A stretch of 64,000 bases of DNA from contig NC_053200.1 in the NCBI RefSeq assembly GCF_905163445.1, positions 2,914,001 to 2,978,000 on the forward strand. The letters are read 5' to 3'. The translations under genes were made by a program, and so were the position numbers. Numbering within the stretch: position 1 is the first letter of the stretch; every line of letters starts with the position of its first letter. Below the pieces are notes generated by a model, which saw nothing but the letters and a program-made list of their open reading frames with translations, was not told the DNA's origin and did not search any database. This document shows positions 1 through 9,540 of the stretch, in pieces. The stretch is from Pararge aegeria (taxonomy: Eukaryota > Arthropoda > Insecta > Lepidoptera > Nymphalidae).

Positions 1-227
1 CTAAGTGGCAAGAACGAAATTTTTTATCTATGTTATTTTATGAAAATTAAGCCATATTTGGTATACTCCGCGAAAAGCAGGAGAATCTGTATCGTGTAAT
101 TTATAATTACTTCAATCCTTATATTCCACACCAAACAGAACTTCGGCAATGTACTTGCCCCTTTCGGAGGACCGAGTTCGCTTCCCGACACAAACATCTA
201 ACTTTTCAGAGTTATTGGCGTTTTAAT

Positions 228-511
228 TTCATCATATCAACTATTACCTGTCCTCTACAGGTCTTCAGGGACTCCTTCCACAACGAGTAGGGTTAAAGCC
301 GTAGTCAACCACGCTGCCCGGTTAGTATTGATGGACTCTACACACCTTCGAAAACATTATGAGAACTCTCAGGAGTGTAGGTTTCTTCACTATGTTTTTC
401 TTCACCGTTGAAGTAAGTTATGTAACTTAGAAAAGTTAGAGGTGTATGCTGGGGTTCAAACTCGGCCCCCCGAAAGTAAGGCCGAAGTCCCAACAACTAG
501 GCTATCACCGC
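228..511 (-). mobile_element. SINE-B (tRNA-derived), nearly full length
   Basis: Reverse complement reads AAGCGGTGATAGCCTAG..., with a tRNA-like B box (GTTTGAACCCC), then the family body (CACCAATCC, GGTTGACTACGGC) and a TGATGA tail. Preceded at 35-160 by a fragment of the fold-back repeat also found at 61947. Confidence 0.75.
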
Positions 512-1122
512 TTAAAAATATTAGTTGATATTAATGTTTACTCTTACTGTATACTATACCAACTTATTTGTTTACAAATTTATTGATACGAGCCGATTAC
601 GGGGACATATCTTTAAAAGTTAGCGCCATAGCTGTCGAGTAATATTAAATCTTATTAAAAAATACTAAATATTATCAAGGATGTTTACGAAGCGTATAAA
701 TATTATATCGAGATAGTTAATATAGGAGTGGCTAGCGAGTGAGTACAATAAAAAAGGCAATTTCGAGTCGGATTCGCATACGAAGTCTTTCGTATCACGG
801 AGCAATTGTTTTTATTTTTATAATAGGCATGACAGTAAATAAGAATCGCTAAAATATTGTAATTATCTAGTGATATATGATTTATATTCTAAGTGAGATT
901 AGTAATTATTTTTAAAAAATAAACCTGCAAAATCTAGCGATTCGCCGGTGAAACGCCGAATTCTAAGTCATGACGTCATTTCTATATAAAAATAATTTTG
1001 TACCGCTTGAACTTCGAAAAACTCTGCGTTTATCAAGTATTTTGAGATTTGAACCTATCAGTTGCTATGTTTTCTATTATCAATACCAAAATCAATCATC
1101 TTTAGCGAAATAATTTAATTTA

Positions 1123-1486
1123 TCTATATATATAAAAGAGAAGGTGTGTGGGGAATGTTCCGCATAGGCTCCGAAACGGCTGGACCGATTTCAATGAAAC
1201 TTTCAGGGAATCTCCGGATTGACCTGGCGAGTGATCCTGTTAAGTTTGGTGACGACCGGAGCACTCCTATTTTTGAACTGTCAAACTGTCAAATACAGCT
1301 TTTATTTACTATGATGATATTCTATTGTTGGGTGTACATGGGTGTAGATAATGATCTCCACCCGCTCGAGAAGAATAAATGATTTAATATATTATGAGAC
1401 TTAAATTAAAAATGTAATGATGTAAGTTTTTTGTTTAAATAAAATAAAGCAAAATCTAGCCCGGCGAAGCGGGCGGGGTAAGCTAG
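1123..1486 (+). mobile_element. Non-autonomous Helitron with intact ends (364 bp)
   Basis: Starts TCTATATATATAAAAGAG after an A (1122) and ends CTAG (1483-1486) before a T, the A|T insertion rule of Helitrons. An imperfect-loop hairpin GCCCG-GCGAAG-CGGGC lies at 1459-1474, 8 bp before the CTAG. A related copy is at 13201. The short open frames inside are not coding. Confidence 0.8.
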
Positions 1487-1662
1487 TATACTATAAAGTA
1501 ATACATACTAGGTGCATCGATATGTTCGAGAGGCGTTATGGGGTGTGTGGGAGTCGATAGTTCTCGACACTCCGACCCGAGTTCGACGCGGGACGATAGA
1601 TCTGCAACAATGGCATAGATTATCATCGTCTTCATCATCAACACTTTAGCTGCTGGCATCTT

Positions 1663-1735
1663 CATCATCATATCAACCCATTACCGGCCAACGTAGCACG
1701 GGTGAAGACCTCCCACAATGAGAAGCGTTCTTAGT
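1663..1735 (-). mobile_element. SINE-B 3' fragment
   Basis: CATATCAACCCATTACCGGC and CTCCCACAATGAGAAG are the reverse complement of the SINE-B 3' end. Confidence 0.6.
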
Positions 1736-1819
1736 CCGCGTTTATTAGGGTTTTTTATAAATCGCACGGGAGCCGTTTGTTCTCCTGGTATAAAAAGTTG
1801 CTTATTTACGACATAAGAT

Positions 1820-2098
1820 ATGGACAAACAAGCAAACATACAAGCCCACGTTCGCATTTATAATATTAGTAAGTTATTAATACTAAATAGCGTAGCAGAA
1901 ATCACAAAACCAGCAAAACCTTTTAGTCTTAACGTATACCAAAATAACACTTCTTTCTACAATCCTATGGTTAGAATGTGCCGCCTTTATAACGAGTTGG
2001 TTTTCTCCTGCGATCTTGACATCTTTAATCATAAATCTGTTTCTTTCATTAAATCTCCGCATAGTTGTAGCACTCTGCTTGTCAAATGTAAAAAATAA
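1820..2098 (+). pseudogene. Possible LINE protein fragment (92-codon open frame)
   Basis: An ATG frame beginning MDKQANIQAHVRIYNISKLL and containing NPMVRMCRLYNELVFSCDLD IFNH. The spacing of PxxRxxxxYNxL...DIF recalls the end of CR1/Jockey-type reverse transcriptases, but conservation is weak and no upstream RT motif is present. It could also be chance. Confidence 0.3.
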
Positions 2099-2227
2099 AA
2101 TATTTTTTCATAATTTAACTCGACACTGTATTGTCTTACACTATGTTCTTTTATATGATATGTAAATTGTTTTTTTTTTTTTTGTAAGAAAATATCCAAA
2201 AAAAGTAAGTCCGTTGTTCCATCTATT

Positions 2228-2356
2228 CTGTATATTATAAGTATTTATGTATATTATTCATAAAAATATTCATCAGTCATCTTAATACCCATAACACAAG
2301 CTACGCTTACTTTGGGGCTAGATGGCGATGTGTGTATTGTCGTTGTTTATTTATTT
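2228..2356 (+). mobile_element. SINE-A 3' half
   Basis: CTGTATATTATAAGTATTTA through GGGGCTAGATGGCGATGTGT, matching the 3' half of the full copy that begins at 2505. Confidence 0.8.
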
Positions 2357-2504
2357 CATATTTATTTGATTATTGGCTGCATTTATACACGCATTTGGTG
2401 GAGAATGGCTAGTTTTATTTTTATTGGTTGTTGTTCTTATGTATATGTTTTGTCATGATCTGTTTTGTGTGTTAAATAAAAAAAAGTATAGTCAATATGG
2501 ATTA

Positions 2505-2752
2505 ACGGCCGAGTGGCGCAGTGGGCAGCGACCCTGCTTTCTGAGTCCAAGGCCGTGGGTTCGATTCCCACACGGAAAATGTTTGTGTGATGAACATGAA
2601 TGTTTTTCAGTGTTTATATGTATATTATAAGTATTTATGTGTATTATATTCATAAAAAAATATTCATCAGCTATCTTAGTATCCATAACACAAGCTACGC
2701 TTACTTTGGGGCTAGATGGCGACGTGTGTATTGTCGTAGTATATATTTATTA
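2505..2752 (+). mobile_element. SINE-A (Metulj-like, tRNA-derived), full length
   Basis: Head ACGGCCGAGTGGCGCAGTGG (A box) and GGTTCGATTCCC (B box) derive from a tRNA. The body then runs GATGAACATGAATG, CAAGCTACGCTTACTTTGGG, GATGGCGACGTGTGTATTGT and ends in AT-rich repeats. It is not a functional tRNA gene: the acceptor stem does not pair. Confidence 0.85.
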
Positions 2753-2940
2753 ACGGCTTGTTACAGGGCACGGGTCTCCTCTGCAAATGAGAACTGTTTA
2801 TAGGCAGTAGTCCACCACGCTGACCAATTGCAAATCGGTGGACTTCACACGCCTTTGCGCACATACTGGACTTTCCCAGTCGTGCAGTTTTCCTCACTAT
2901 GTTTTATTTCACCCTTGAAGCACGTCATATATAATTGTTT
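2753..2940 (-). mobile_element. SINE-B, 5'-truncated
   Basis: GGGCACGGGTCTCCTCTGCA, TAGTCCACCACGCTGACC and GTTTTCCTCACTATGTTT are SINE-B text on the minus strand. A short plus-strand SINE-B fragment follows at 3040-3125. Confidence 0.7.
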
Positions 2941-3153
2941 TAAACCGACTTACTTGTAACTTCGAAATTTGGTGCGCGCCGGCGATCTCCCTAATCACTC
3001 GCCTATCTTCGCTTCTAACATAAACACGGTAAATCTTAAAGGCGTGAAAAATCCACCAATCCGCGTTTGGCTAGCGTGGTGGGCTACGGCTCAAGCCCTT
3101 CTCATTCTGGGAGGAGATCCATCTATCTATACATTTATGGGAATGAATTAACA

Positions 3154-3275
3154 TTTTTTTCTTCCACTACAAGTCAGCCTTCGACTGCGATTTCACCTGA
3201 TGGTAACTGTTGAAACAGTCTAAGATGGTAGCTGGCTAACCTGTTCGAGAGTATGGCAGATATATTTAGCACAGT
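3154..3275 (-). mobile_element. SINE-D 3' fragment
   Basis: TTCCACTACAAGTCAGCC and GTCTAAGATGGTAGCTGGCT are the reverse complement of the SINE-D 3' end. Confidence 0.65.
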
Positions 3276-3337
3276 CGGTTTCAACGTGAAATAGTCGATT
3301 TATTATATGCTGAGGTAAAACGCTCTTGAGCACTTTA

Positions 3338-3698
3338 TTTCTTTTATTCCACTACAAGTTGGCCCTTGACTGCTATCTCAGCTGGTGGTAAGTGATGGTG
3401 CAGTCTAAGATGGTAGCGAGCGCTAACCTGTTACGGAGTTTGGTAGTCATCAGTGGCGTGCACTGGGTTTCTTACCAAGGTATGCACACAGCAAGGAAAT
3501 TGCATAAAATGGCAAAAATCCTCCTATATATCAATTTTAGGGTATGCAGTGCTTTTGTGCATGTATGAAGTGCACGCCACTGGTAGTCATACCCCTAATC
3601 GGTTTCTACGCGACATCGCACCGAAACACTACATCGCTTAGTGGCACGTCTTAGTCAGTAGGGTAACTAGCCGTGGCCGAAGCCTCCCACCAGAAAAG
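3338..3698 (-). mobile_element. SINE-D copy split by the hAT MITE at 3451
   Basis: SINE-D text on both sides of the MITE: CTACAAGTTGGCCCTTGACT before it, and CCCCTAATCGGTTTCTACGC with TGGCCGAAGCCTCCCACCA after it. Confidence 0.8.
3451..3582. mobile_element. hAT-type MITE inside SINE-D (132 bp)
   Basis: Terminal inverted repeats CAGTGGCGTGCACT (3451-3464) and AGTGCACGCCACTG (3569-3582), with 8-bp target duplications GTAGTCAT at 3443-3450 and 3583-3590. CAGTGGCG ends with 8-bp duplications mark the hAT superfamily. The interrupted host sequence is SINE-D text (CGGAGT-TTGGTAGTCAT|ACCCCTAATCGG). Confidence 0.92.
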
Positions 3699-3879
3699 AT
3701 ACTATACTATACTTTATACTTTTATATTACACCACAAAATAATAAAACAGAAAAACAATTCCAACACAGCGTATACAATTTGGCGTGTATGGACTATGGG
3801 TTATGCTAAGTAGTAAAGAATAAAGCTATTAAGTGCTTCAAATGATTCTTTCCTTTAACTCTAAACTAAACTTTGACTG

Positions 3880-3921
3880 AGACAGTCGCTGTAATCTTAA
3901 CACAGATTATAGCGACTGTCT
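3880..3921. repeat. Short hairpin, 18-bp stem with one wobble
   Basis: AGACAGTCGCTGTAATCT (3880-3897) and AGATTATAGCGACTGTCT (3904-3921) with a 6-base loop. Confidence 0.8.
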
Positions 3922-4849
3922 TAGGGCGCATTAAGAACATATGTATTAATATGCTTATACATTTATTTTTGCATAGTCTGTGGCTAATTAAATAACGGAT
4001 TTCTAGTTTCACTGGATTTCTTTGGAGAACTTAAACCTTACCTTCTTTGATATGTGATTGCGAGAGGGTTGTCGGTCCCTGATACACACCGTTGACCGGG
4101 TTCACGGTGTTCTGCAAATTGTATAGGAAGTTAAACCTAATGAAGTAATAATATATTTGTGTCCGTAATGCAACCAATATTCAGTGCAATAGACATGACA
4201 GAATACAAATTCACTAAAATATTGTATTTATCTAATGATATTATATTTATATCATGCTGCATTGTCGTATTAGGATAACTTTTTCCTGTAATGACAAAAA
4301 TGTAATATGGGGAATAAATAAATAAATAAATATTATCATTCATGTATTAACAAAAAAGTTTTTTAAAGGAAAAGAAGTGAGATTAAAATAAATTTTCAAT
4401 AAATTAAAATGGAAACAAGCTAGCAATGCGCACTGTCAGATGAAACGCTGAATTTAAAATGATGACGTCACGTCTATATAAACATAATTTTGTTCGGCAT
4501 GAACTTCCAAAATCTTTTTAAAAAATTGCCTGGACAGAAAGTTGCCTATCGCTATATCTAGTTTTTTTTTAAATTGATATAATTGACGGACCAGCCGAAT
4601 GTCTCGATGGCATGTGGAATACTGATGGTTTATACAGAGCAACATTTCGTAGGTCATTTGAGGGACACGTCCTTCAAACGTGCTGCCGCCCTGGGCCCGT
4701 TAACCTGAGGCGTAGGTGTAAAGTCTCATGTGCCCGTAATTGTGAATAACATAAAACATCATAATTTGTTCAAAGGAAATTGCATACAATTCTACAATAA
4801 ACGACCAATTGACATCTTGGTGATGTTTCTTTAAAAGTTCAAAGTTTGT

Positions 4850-5320
4850 ATTAAACGTAAGCTTATAGAAAAGTCCTATTATAGTATTAAGGACTACGTC
4901 TAAATAACAACCGGCTAAGTTTGTTGTGGGCTTCTTCTTAGACCAGGGCGCGTTTGGAACCCTCGTAGCTCTAATTTTAAGTTGACGAATTTATTTATCG
5001 CCATTAACTCACTCCTATGTCATATTTTAATTATTGCTCTAACCAGATAGCTCTTCTAATCATTTAAAATGACATTGTGAGATGGTGATAACAAAAAAAA
5101 AACCACCCGGCTAAGTTTGTTGTGGGCTTCTTCTTAGACCAGGACGCGTTCGCAACCCTCGTAGCTTTAGTTCTAAGTTTACGAATGTGGTTATCGCCAT
5201 CATCTCACTACCGTGTAATTCTTATGTACGCATCAAAAGTGCCACCTATGGGGCCCTACTTGAATAAAGATATTTTTGACTTTGACTTTGAGTATATCGT
5301 CAACCAAGCCCTTCATACCC
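4850..5320 (+). mobile_element. Two tandem LINE tail C copies
   Basis: Two successive copies of the block GGCTAAGTTTGTTGTGGGCT ... ACCAGG(G/A)CGCGTT ... CCTCGTAGCT at 4910 and 5108. The second continues to CATCAAAAGTGCCACCTATG and a (TTTGAC)n tail at about 5270-5295. This recurrent block is probably the 3' end of a LINE. Confidence 0.65.
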
Positions 5321-5399
5321 ACAAACCCAGAATGCTGCCGATGCTGCTCGGCGGCAGAAATAAGCATTACCGCCGAGGGGAAAGCTCTGTCACGAAAAC

Positions 5400-5758
5400 A
5401 TTTAGGATCTGTGGGTTCGATTCCCACAACTGGAACATTTTTCTGTGATGGACATGAATGTTTTTCAGTGTCTGGGTGGTAATCTCAGTGGCGTGCACTT
5501 CATACATGCACAAAAGCACTGCATAACCTAAAAATGAAATATAGCCCGTATAGGAGGAAGATTTTTACCATTTAATACAATTTTTCTGCTGTGCGCATAC
5601 CCTGGTAAGAAATCCAGTGCACGCCACTGGGTAATCTGTATATTATAAGTATTTATGTATATTATTCATAAAAATATTCAACAGTCATCTTAGTTCCCAT
5701 AACACAAGCTACGCTTACTTTGGGGCTAGATGGCGATGTGTGTATATATTTATTTATA
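5400..5758 (+). mobile_element. SINE-A copy split by the hAT MITE at 5486
   Basis: TGTGGGTTCGATTCCCACAA and CATGAATGTTTTTCAGTG precede the MITE; CTGTATATTATAAGTATTTA to GATGGCGATGTGTGTAT follow it. Confidence 0.8.
5486..5629. mobile_element. hAT-type MITE inside SINE-A (144 bp)
   Basis: Same family as the copy at 3451 but in the opposite orientation. Ends CAGTGGCGTGCACT (5486-5499) and AGTGCACGCCACTG (5616-5629); target duplications GGTAATCT at 5478-5485 and 5630-5637. SINE-A resumes with CTGTATATTATAAG. Confidence 0.93.
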
Positions 5759-5936
5759 TTATTTTATTTATGTGACCTTGTGTGTACTGCGCTCGGTTGC
5801 TTGTTTGAACTGTTTGCTTTGCGAATGTATTGTATTAGGTGTATATTGGTTATAAGGTTGATGGGTCTGGTAGACGGGTTCACGGTTTTCTACAAATCGT
5901 ATAGAAAGTTAAACCAACAAACACACTTTGATATTT

Positions 5937-6143
5937 ATAATTTTTTAGTGTACGACCCTTGATGACGGCGTTCTGATACACACAGCTACAAAGCTACTAG
6001 TGTGATTTTTTTTAATGTTAACAAAAATATAGAATACGTTATGAGTGTGTTAGTAAAGTTTTTTTTTTTTTTATAACATAAAGAAAGTACCTTAGCAATT
6101 TGGAGAAGCACTATGGAATGTTTTATATTATCCAACATAACCT
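5937..6143 (+). repeat. Direct repeat, copy 1 (pairs with 7460-7635)
   Basis: ATAATTTTTTAGTGTACGAC ... GGCGTTCTGATA ... CAAAAATATAGAAT ... CACTATGGAATGTTTT ... ATCCAACAT. Copy 2 shares these words in order. A third, shorter relative may lie at 4070-4140. Confidence 0.7.
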
Positions 6144-6574
6144 GCGAAAAAAATTTAAAAACCTTAAAGATTTGTTATTAAAAAAAAAAAAAAATTAAAG
6201 TCTAGATGATGATCATAAATATATTGCATCATTAAATAATGTAATAAAAAATTTTTTGTAAATGTAAATAATATTTTGGTTTGATAATAGTTTAGTCCTC
6301 TACATTACATAGTCATTGGATAATACACTGCGTAGTTATTCCGATGTTATGCCACGTTTGTTGATAAGGCAAATTAAAGGTGCGAGATATTTGAGAAATA
6401 ACTATGCTGAAATGCTGTTTATTTGTAACGCCCATAGTCTTCTGTTGTGTGAATACTTGTTAGCAATACTGCATGTTCTTATATAATTGCATTTTTATGT
6501 TTTAAGCAAATAAGTTGTGAATTTTGAGATCTCATTTTTAAAAGGACACATTTTGACATTATCGAAAGTTTATT

Positions 6575-6965
6575 TACAAGTTAGCCCTTGACTGCAATCT
6601 CACCTGGTGGCAGTGGCGTGCTTAGAGGATATGCACAGGGAAGGCAGATGACATAAAAAAAAAATTAATAGGCTTTGTAAGAGTTATAAAAAGCCTACCC
6701 TTAAGTATTTACAACTCGTATAGGAGATTTTGTTTATTTTATATCATCTGCATACCCTGTGCATACCCTCTATGCAGTTGCGTGCACTTCATACGTGCAC
6801 AAAAGCACTGCCTACCCTAAAATTGTTTTTTTTTTGGAGGATTTTTGTCATTTTATGCAATTTTCCTGCTGTATGCAGTCCCTGGTAAGTATCTGGTAAA
6901 ATTCAGTGCACGCCACTGCCTGGTGGTAAATAACGATGCAGTCTTAGATTGGTGGTGGGCCAACC
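6575..6965 (-). mobile_element. SINE-D fragment split by the composite MITE at 6611
   Basis: Left part ACAAGTTAGCCCTTGACTGC (6576-6610); right part GGTGGTAAATAACGATGCAG and GGGCCAACCTTTTA after 6926. Confidence 0.75.
6611..6918. mobile_element. Composite hAT-type MITE inside SINE-D (308 bp)
   Basis: Outer ends CAGTGGCGTGC (6611) and GCACGCCACTG (to 6918) are flanked by CCTGGTGG at 6603-6610 and 6919-6926, an exact 8-bp duplication in SINE-D text. The left half (6611 to about 6775) belongs to the family also at 14541 (ends ...CATACCCTCTATGCA). The right half (about 6776-6918) belongs to the family at 3451 and 5486. They meet at a degenerate end, GCAGTTGCGTGCACTTCATA. Confidence 0.85.
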
Positions 6966-7151
6966 TTTTAGGGTTATGACAGTTCTTGAATTGAAAAACG
7001 TTACATTTACATTCATTAGTAATTTAATAATTAAATAATGTATTATTACTACTTCAGACAAGCGATTATGATCGGTTGGGACAATTCGATTGTTATGATT
7101 TGTTTGAATGACGTATGTATTGTATGAGATGTATATTGCGGGGTTACTTAC

Positions 7152-7229
7152 GTTAGAGTGATCTAATATGACTTGCCCTTTATTCTTATCTTGTGGTTCA
7201 GCCAGCTCAGACACCCTTGTGGTCATTTT
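7152..7229 (-). CDS. OSBPL9: ORP9-type protein, coding exon 4 (coiled-coil linker)
   Basis: A 26-codon exon on the minus strand with a CAG acceptor (plus-strand CTG at 7230-7232) and a GTAAGT donor at 7151-7146, phase 0. It encodes KMTTRVSELAEPQDKNKGQV then ILDHSN. It continues the reading frame of exon 3 and looks like the charged helical linker that precedes the MLESIKH-type segment in insect ORP9 proteins. No later exon could be placed confidently between 1 and 7151, so the gene probably continues past the left edge. The four exons found total 163 residues, whereas ORP9 proteins are usually several hundred residues long, so the OSBP-related domain is missing from view. Direct repeat copies at 5937-6143 and 7460-7635 flank the exon. 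Confidence 0.75.
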
Positions 7230-7254
7230 CTGTAACGATAGAGAATATATAATT

Positions 7255-7395
7255 TTATATTTTTTATAGTATCTAACGAAGCGGATAGGACTTCGAATTC
7301 ACTTTCGGGGGGCCGAGTTCGAATCCCAACGCGCACCTGTAACTTTTATAAGTTACGTGAGTTTTAAGCAATATATCACGTACTTCAACGGTGGT
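7255..7395 (+). mobile_element. SINE-B 5' fragment
   Basis: GAAGCGGATAGGACTTCGAA, GAGTTCGAATCCCAACGCGC and TAAGCAATATATCACGTACT. It shares even its upstream 20 bp (TTTTTATAGTATCTAACGAA) with the copy at 7635, so one may be a local duplicate of the other. Confidence 0.7.
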
Positions 7396-7459
7396 ATTTA
7401 TTATTTAGTTTTTCTGAGTGGTGTACAAATAAAGAGTATAAATAAATAAATAAATATGT

Positions 7460-7635
7460 TATAATTTTTTAGTGTATGGCCCTTAATGGCGGCGTTCTGA
7501 TAAATAGCTACAAAGCTACACCAGCGTGAAATTTTTGAAATCTTAACAAAAATATAGAATTTGTTATCAGTGTGTTGGTAAAGTTTTCTTTGTTTTTTAA
7601 GCACTATGGAATGTTTTGTAATATCCAACATTACC
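7460..7635 (+). repeat. Direct repeat, copy 2 (pairs with 5937-6143)
   Basis: Same word order as copy 1, from ATAATTTTTTAGTGTATGGC to ATATCCAACATTACCT. ORP9 exon 4 lies between the two copies. Confidence 0.7.
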
Positions 7636-7654
7636 TATTTTTTATAGTATCTAA

Positions 7655-7955
7655 CGAAGCGGTGATAGCCCAGTGGGTAGGACTTCGACATCACTTTCCG
7701 GGGACCTAGTTCGAATCCCGGCACGCACCTCCAACTTTTCAAGCAATTAAAATACTTACACTTGCTTCAATGGTGAAGGAAAACACAGTGAGGACACCTG
7801 CATGCCTTACGAGTTCTCCATACTGTTCTCAAAGGTGTGTGGAGTCCACCAATCCGCACTGGGCCAGCGTGGTGGACTACGGCTACTTACCCACTTCTCA
7901 ATGTTGGGAGACCCGTGCTCTGCAGTGGGCCGGTAATGGGTTGATATTATGATTA
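7655..7955 (+). mobile_element. SINE-B, full length
   Basis: Head GCGGTGATAGCCCAGTGGGT with B box GTTCGAATCCC, body CACCAATCCGCACTGGGCCA and GGTGGACTACGGC, 3' end GGGCCGGTAATGGGTTGATA. tRNA-derived head with no pairing acceptor stem. Confidence 0.82.
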
Positions 7956-8158
7956 TGATAGAAAAGTTGGAAGTGCGTGCTGGGATTCGAAACAAACCAC
8001 TAGCTTGCCACCGCTTCAATTTTTTTCTTTTTTCTAATTTATTGAACTGTTTAAATGTCTAAAACATTTTGTATCTGATTAATTAAAGCGTCGGTACAGT
8101 GTGCGCACGAAAGGGAGGCCGAAACCCTCAAATGAAGTAAAATGTATTCATATCATGT

Positions 8159-8505
8159 CGTTTCCGAAAATTTTTATATGCATTTTAAGTTTATATAATT
8201 GATAATTCCTCCAAGTGTAGGTAAAAACACTAATAACAATTATAAAATCATAAAAAAGCAATGTGTCATCTCTTGTTTCAAACGTGTCTCATTGTAATAT
8301 GGACTTTTGAAAAAGTAGATCCAAACTGCAATGTTTCAATGTCTGATTTTAAAGGCGTATACTAATTTTCGGCATCGATGGTAGGAGCACCGGAGCTTAA
8401 TTGGTTAAAGCGCTCAGGCCGCGATTTCCAAAGAGTCGCAGGTTCAAATGTCGGTTCCGAAAATTTTTAAGCATTTAAAGATTATAAAAAAAAAAAAATT
8501 GTGTC
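8159..8505 (+). mobile_element. SINE-F copies (truncated 8159-8235, longer 8370-8500)
   Basis: GGCATCGATGGTAGGAGCAC, TTAATTGGTTAAAGCGCTCA (A box), GTCGCAGGTTCAAATGTC (B box) and CCGAAAATTTTTAAGCATTT. A related copy is at 17619. tRNA-derived. Confidence 0.6.
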
Positions 8506-8593
8506 AAGTACGCCTACTTTATAAGCACTTGAAACGTCAAGACAGTCTGTTTGTAGTGACTCTACCAACGGTTATATTTTTAGTAAGACTTAC

Positions 8594-8773
8594 AGAAACA
8601 AGTTCTATCATGATCTGCAGGTACGCGTCCGCCTCTGAGATGCGCCTCTCAAGGTCGCCGTGTCGATGAGCCGGAGCTGGCACGCAGCGCGACCATCGCT
8701 CCCGTCTGCCGTGCCGGACGATGGTGTCTTCGAGAGCACGCACCCAGCGCTCCCGCTCTGAACCGTCTCGCGC
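8594..8773 (-). CDS. OSBPL9: ORP9-type protein, coding exon 3 (end of PH domain and start of linker)
   Basis: Sixty codons on the minus strand between a CAG acceptor (plus-strand CTG at 8774-8776) and a GTAAGTC donor at 8593-8587, phase 0 at both ends. The first part, ARDGSERERWVRALEDTIVR, is the C-terminal helix of the PH domain, including the invariant tryptophan. After an arginine-rich stretch (HGRRERWSRCVPAPAHRHGD) it continues LERRISEADAYLQIMIELVS, matching the conserved EADAYLQ helix that follows the PH domain in ORP9. Strongly GC-rich codons set it apart from the AT-rich intron. A LINE-tail fragment at about 8510-8573 lies some 20 bp inside the following intron. Confidence 0.9.
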
Positions 8774-8849
8774 CTGGAACATCAATAAGCTATAATAACA
8801 CCAATAAGTTTGTCCATATTGCTGGGTACACTGTTACTCAGCATAATCA

Positions 8850-8932
8850 TCATCATATTAACCCATAAACGGCCCTCTACAGGGCACGGGTTCCTCCCAC
8901 AGTGAGGGGTTAAGGCCGCCTGTTCGGAAAAC
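8850..8932 (-). mobile_element. SINE-B 3' fragment
   Basis: ATTAACCCATAAACGGCCCT and CTCCCACAGTGAGGGGTTAA. Confidence 0.6.
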
Positions 8933-8950
8933 ACTACTAAAGTGGAGTGT

Positions 8951-9255
8951 CAAAGTCAAAAATATCTTTATTCAAGTAGGCCCATAGGTGGCACTTTTGA
9001 TGCGTACATTAGAATTACACGGTAGTGAGATGATAGAGATAACCACATTCGTAAACTTAAAACTAAAGCTACGAGGGTTCCAAACGCGTCCTGGTCTAAG
9101 AAGAAGCCCACAACAAAGTTAGCCGGGTGTTTTTTTTTGTTATCACCATCTCACAATGTCATTTTAAATTATTAGAAGAGCATCCTGGTTAGAGCAATAA
9201 TTTACACCCAAGCTTTTTTATCGATTACGTATTCCTTTATACTATAATAGGACTT
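8951..9255 (-). mobile_element. LINE tail C
   Basis: Reverse complement of the block: CAAAGTCAAAAATATCTTTA at the tail end, then AGGCCCATAGGTGGCACTTT, AACGCGTCCTGGTCTAAGAA and CACAACAAAGTTAGCCGGGT. Confidence 0.7.
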
Positions 9256-9540
9256 TTCTATGTGGTTTTTGATGCTTCAATATTAGTAGTGTACACTATT
9301 TCCGTATGCTCTTAATTCTGTGACTTTAAAGTTGTTATTAAGTCTGTAATTCGACAACATTTTTGATACTAGCAAGATTACTGTGTCGCAAATTTAAGCT
9401 AAGGCAGTAGTAGATTTGTGAAAAACCTCGTTAATGTCACAGCACCTCTATTTGATTACGGATTGGACAGCTTGGGAAATAGCCTTTCCAATTTAAATTG
9501 CCTCGCGTTTGGTCGCCCTTGACAGTTTTCTATCTATGTA

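Noticed and set aside
1512..1606. GC-rich minus-strand segment after a TTGTTGCAG acceptor, considered as the next ORP9 exon
   Set aside because: ORP9 exon 4 ends in phase 0, and in that frame this segment hits a TAA after 21 codons. The peptide in other frames does not resemble ORP9.
2505..2580. tRNA-like A and B boxes at the heads of SINE-A copies (also 13053, 39066, 53668, 63613)
   Set aside because: The acceptor stem does not pair and each head continues into the same SINE body, so these are retroposons and not tRNA genes.
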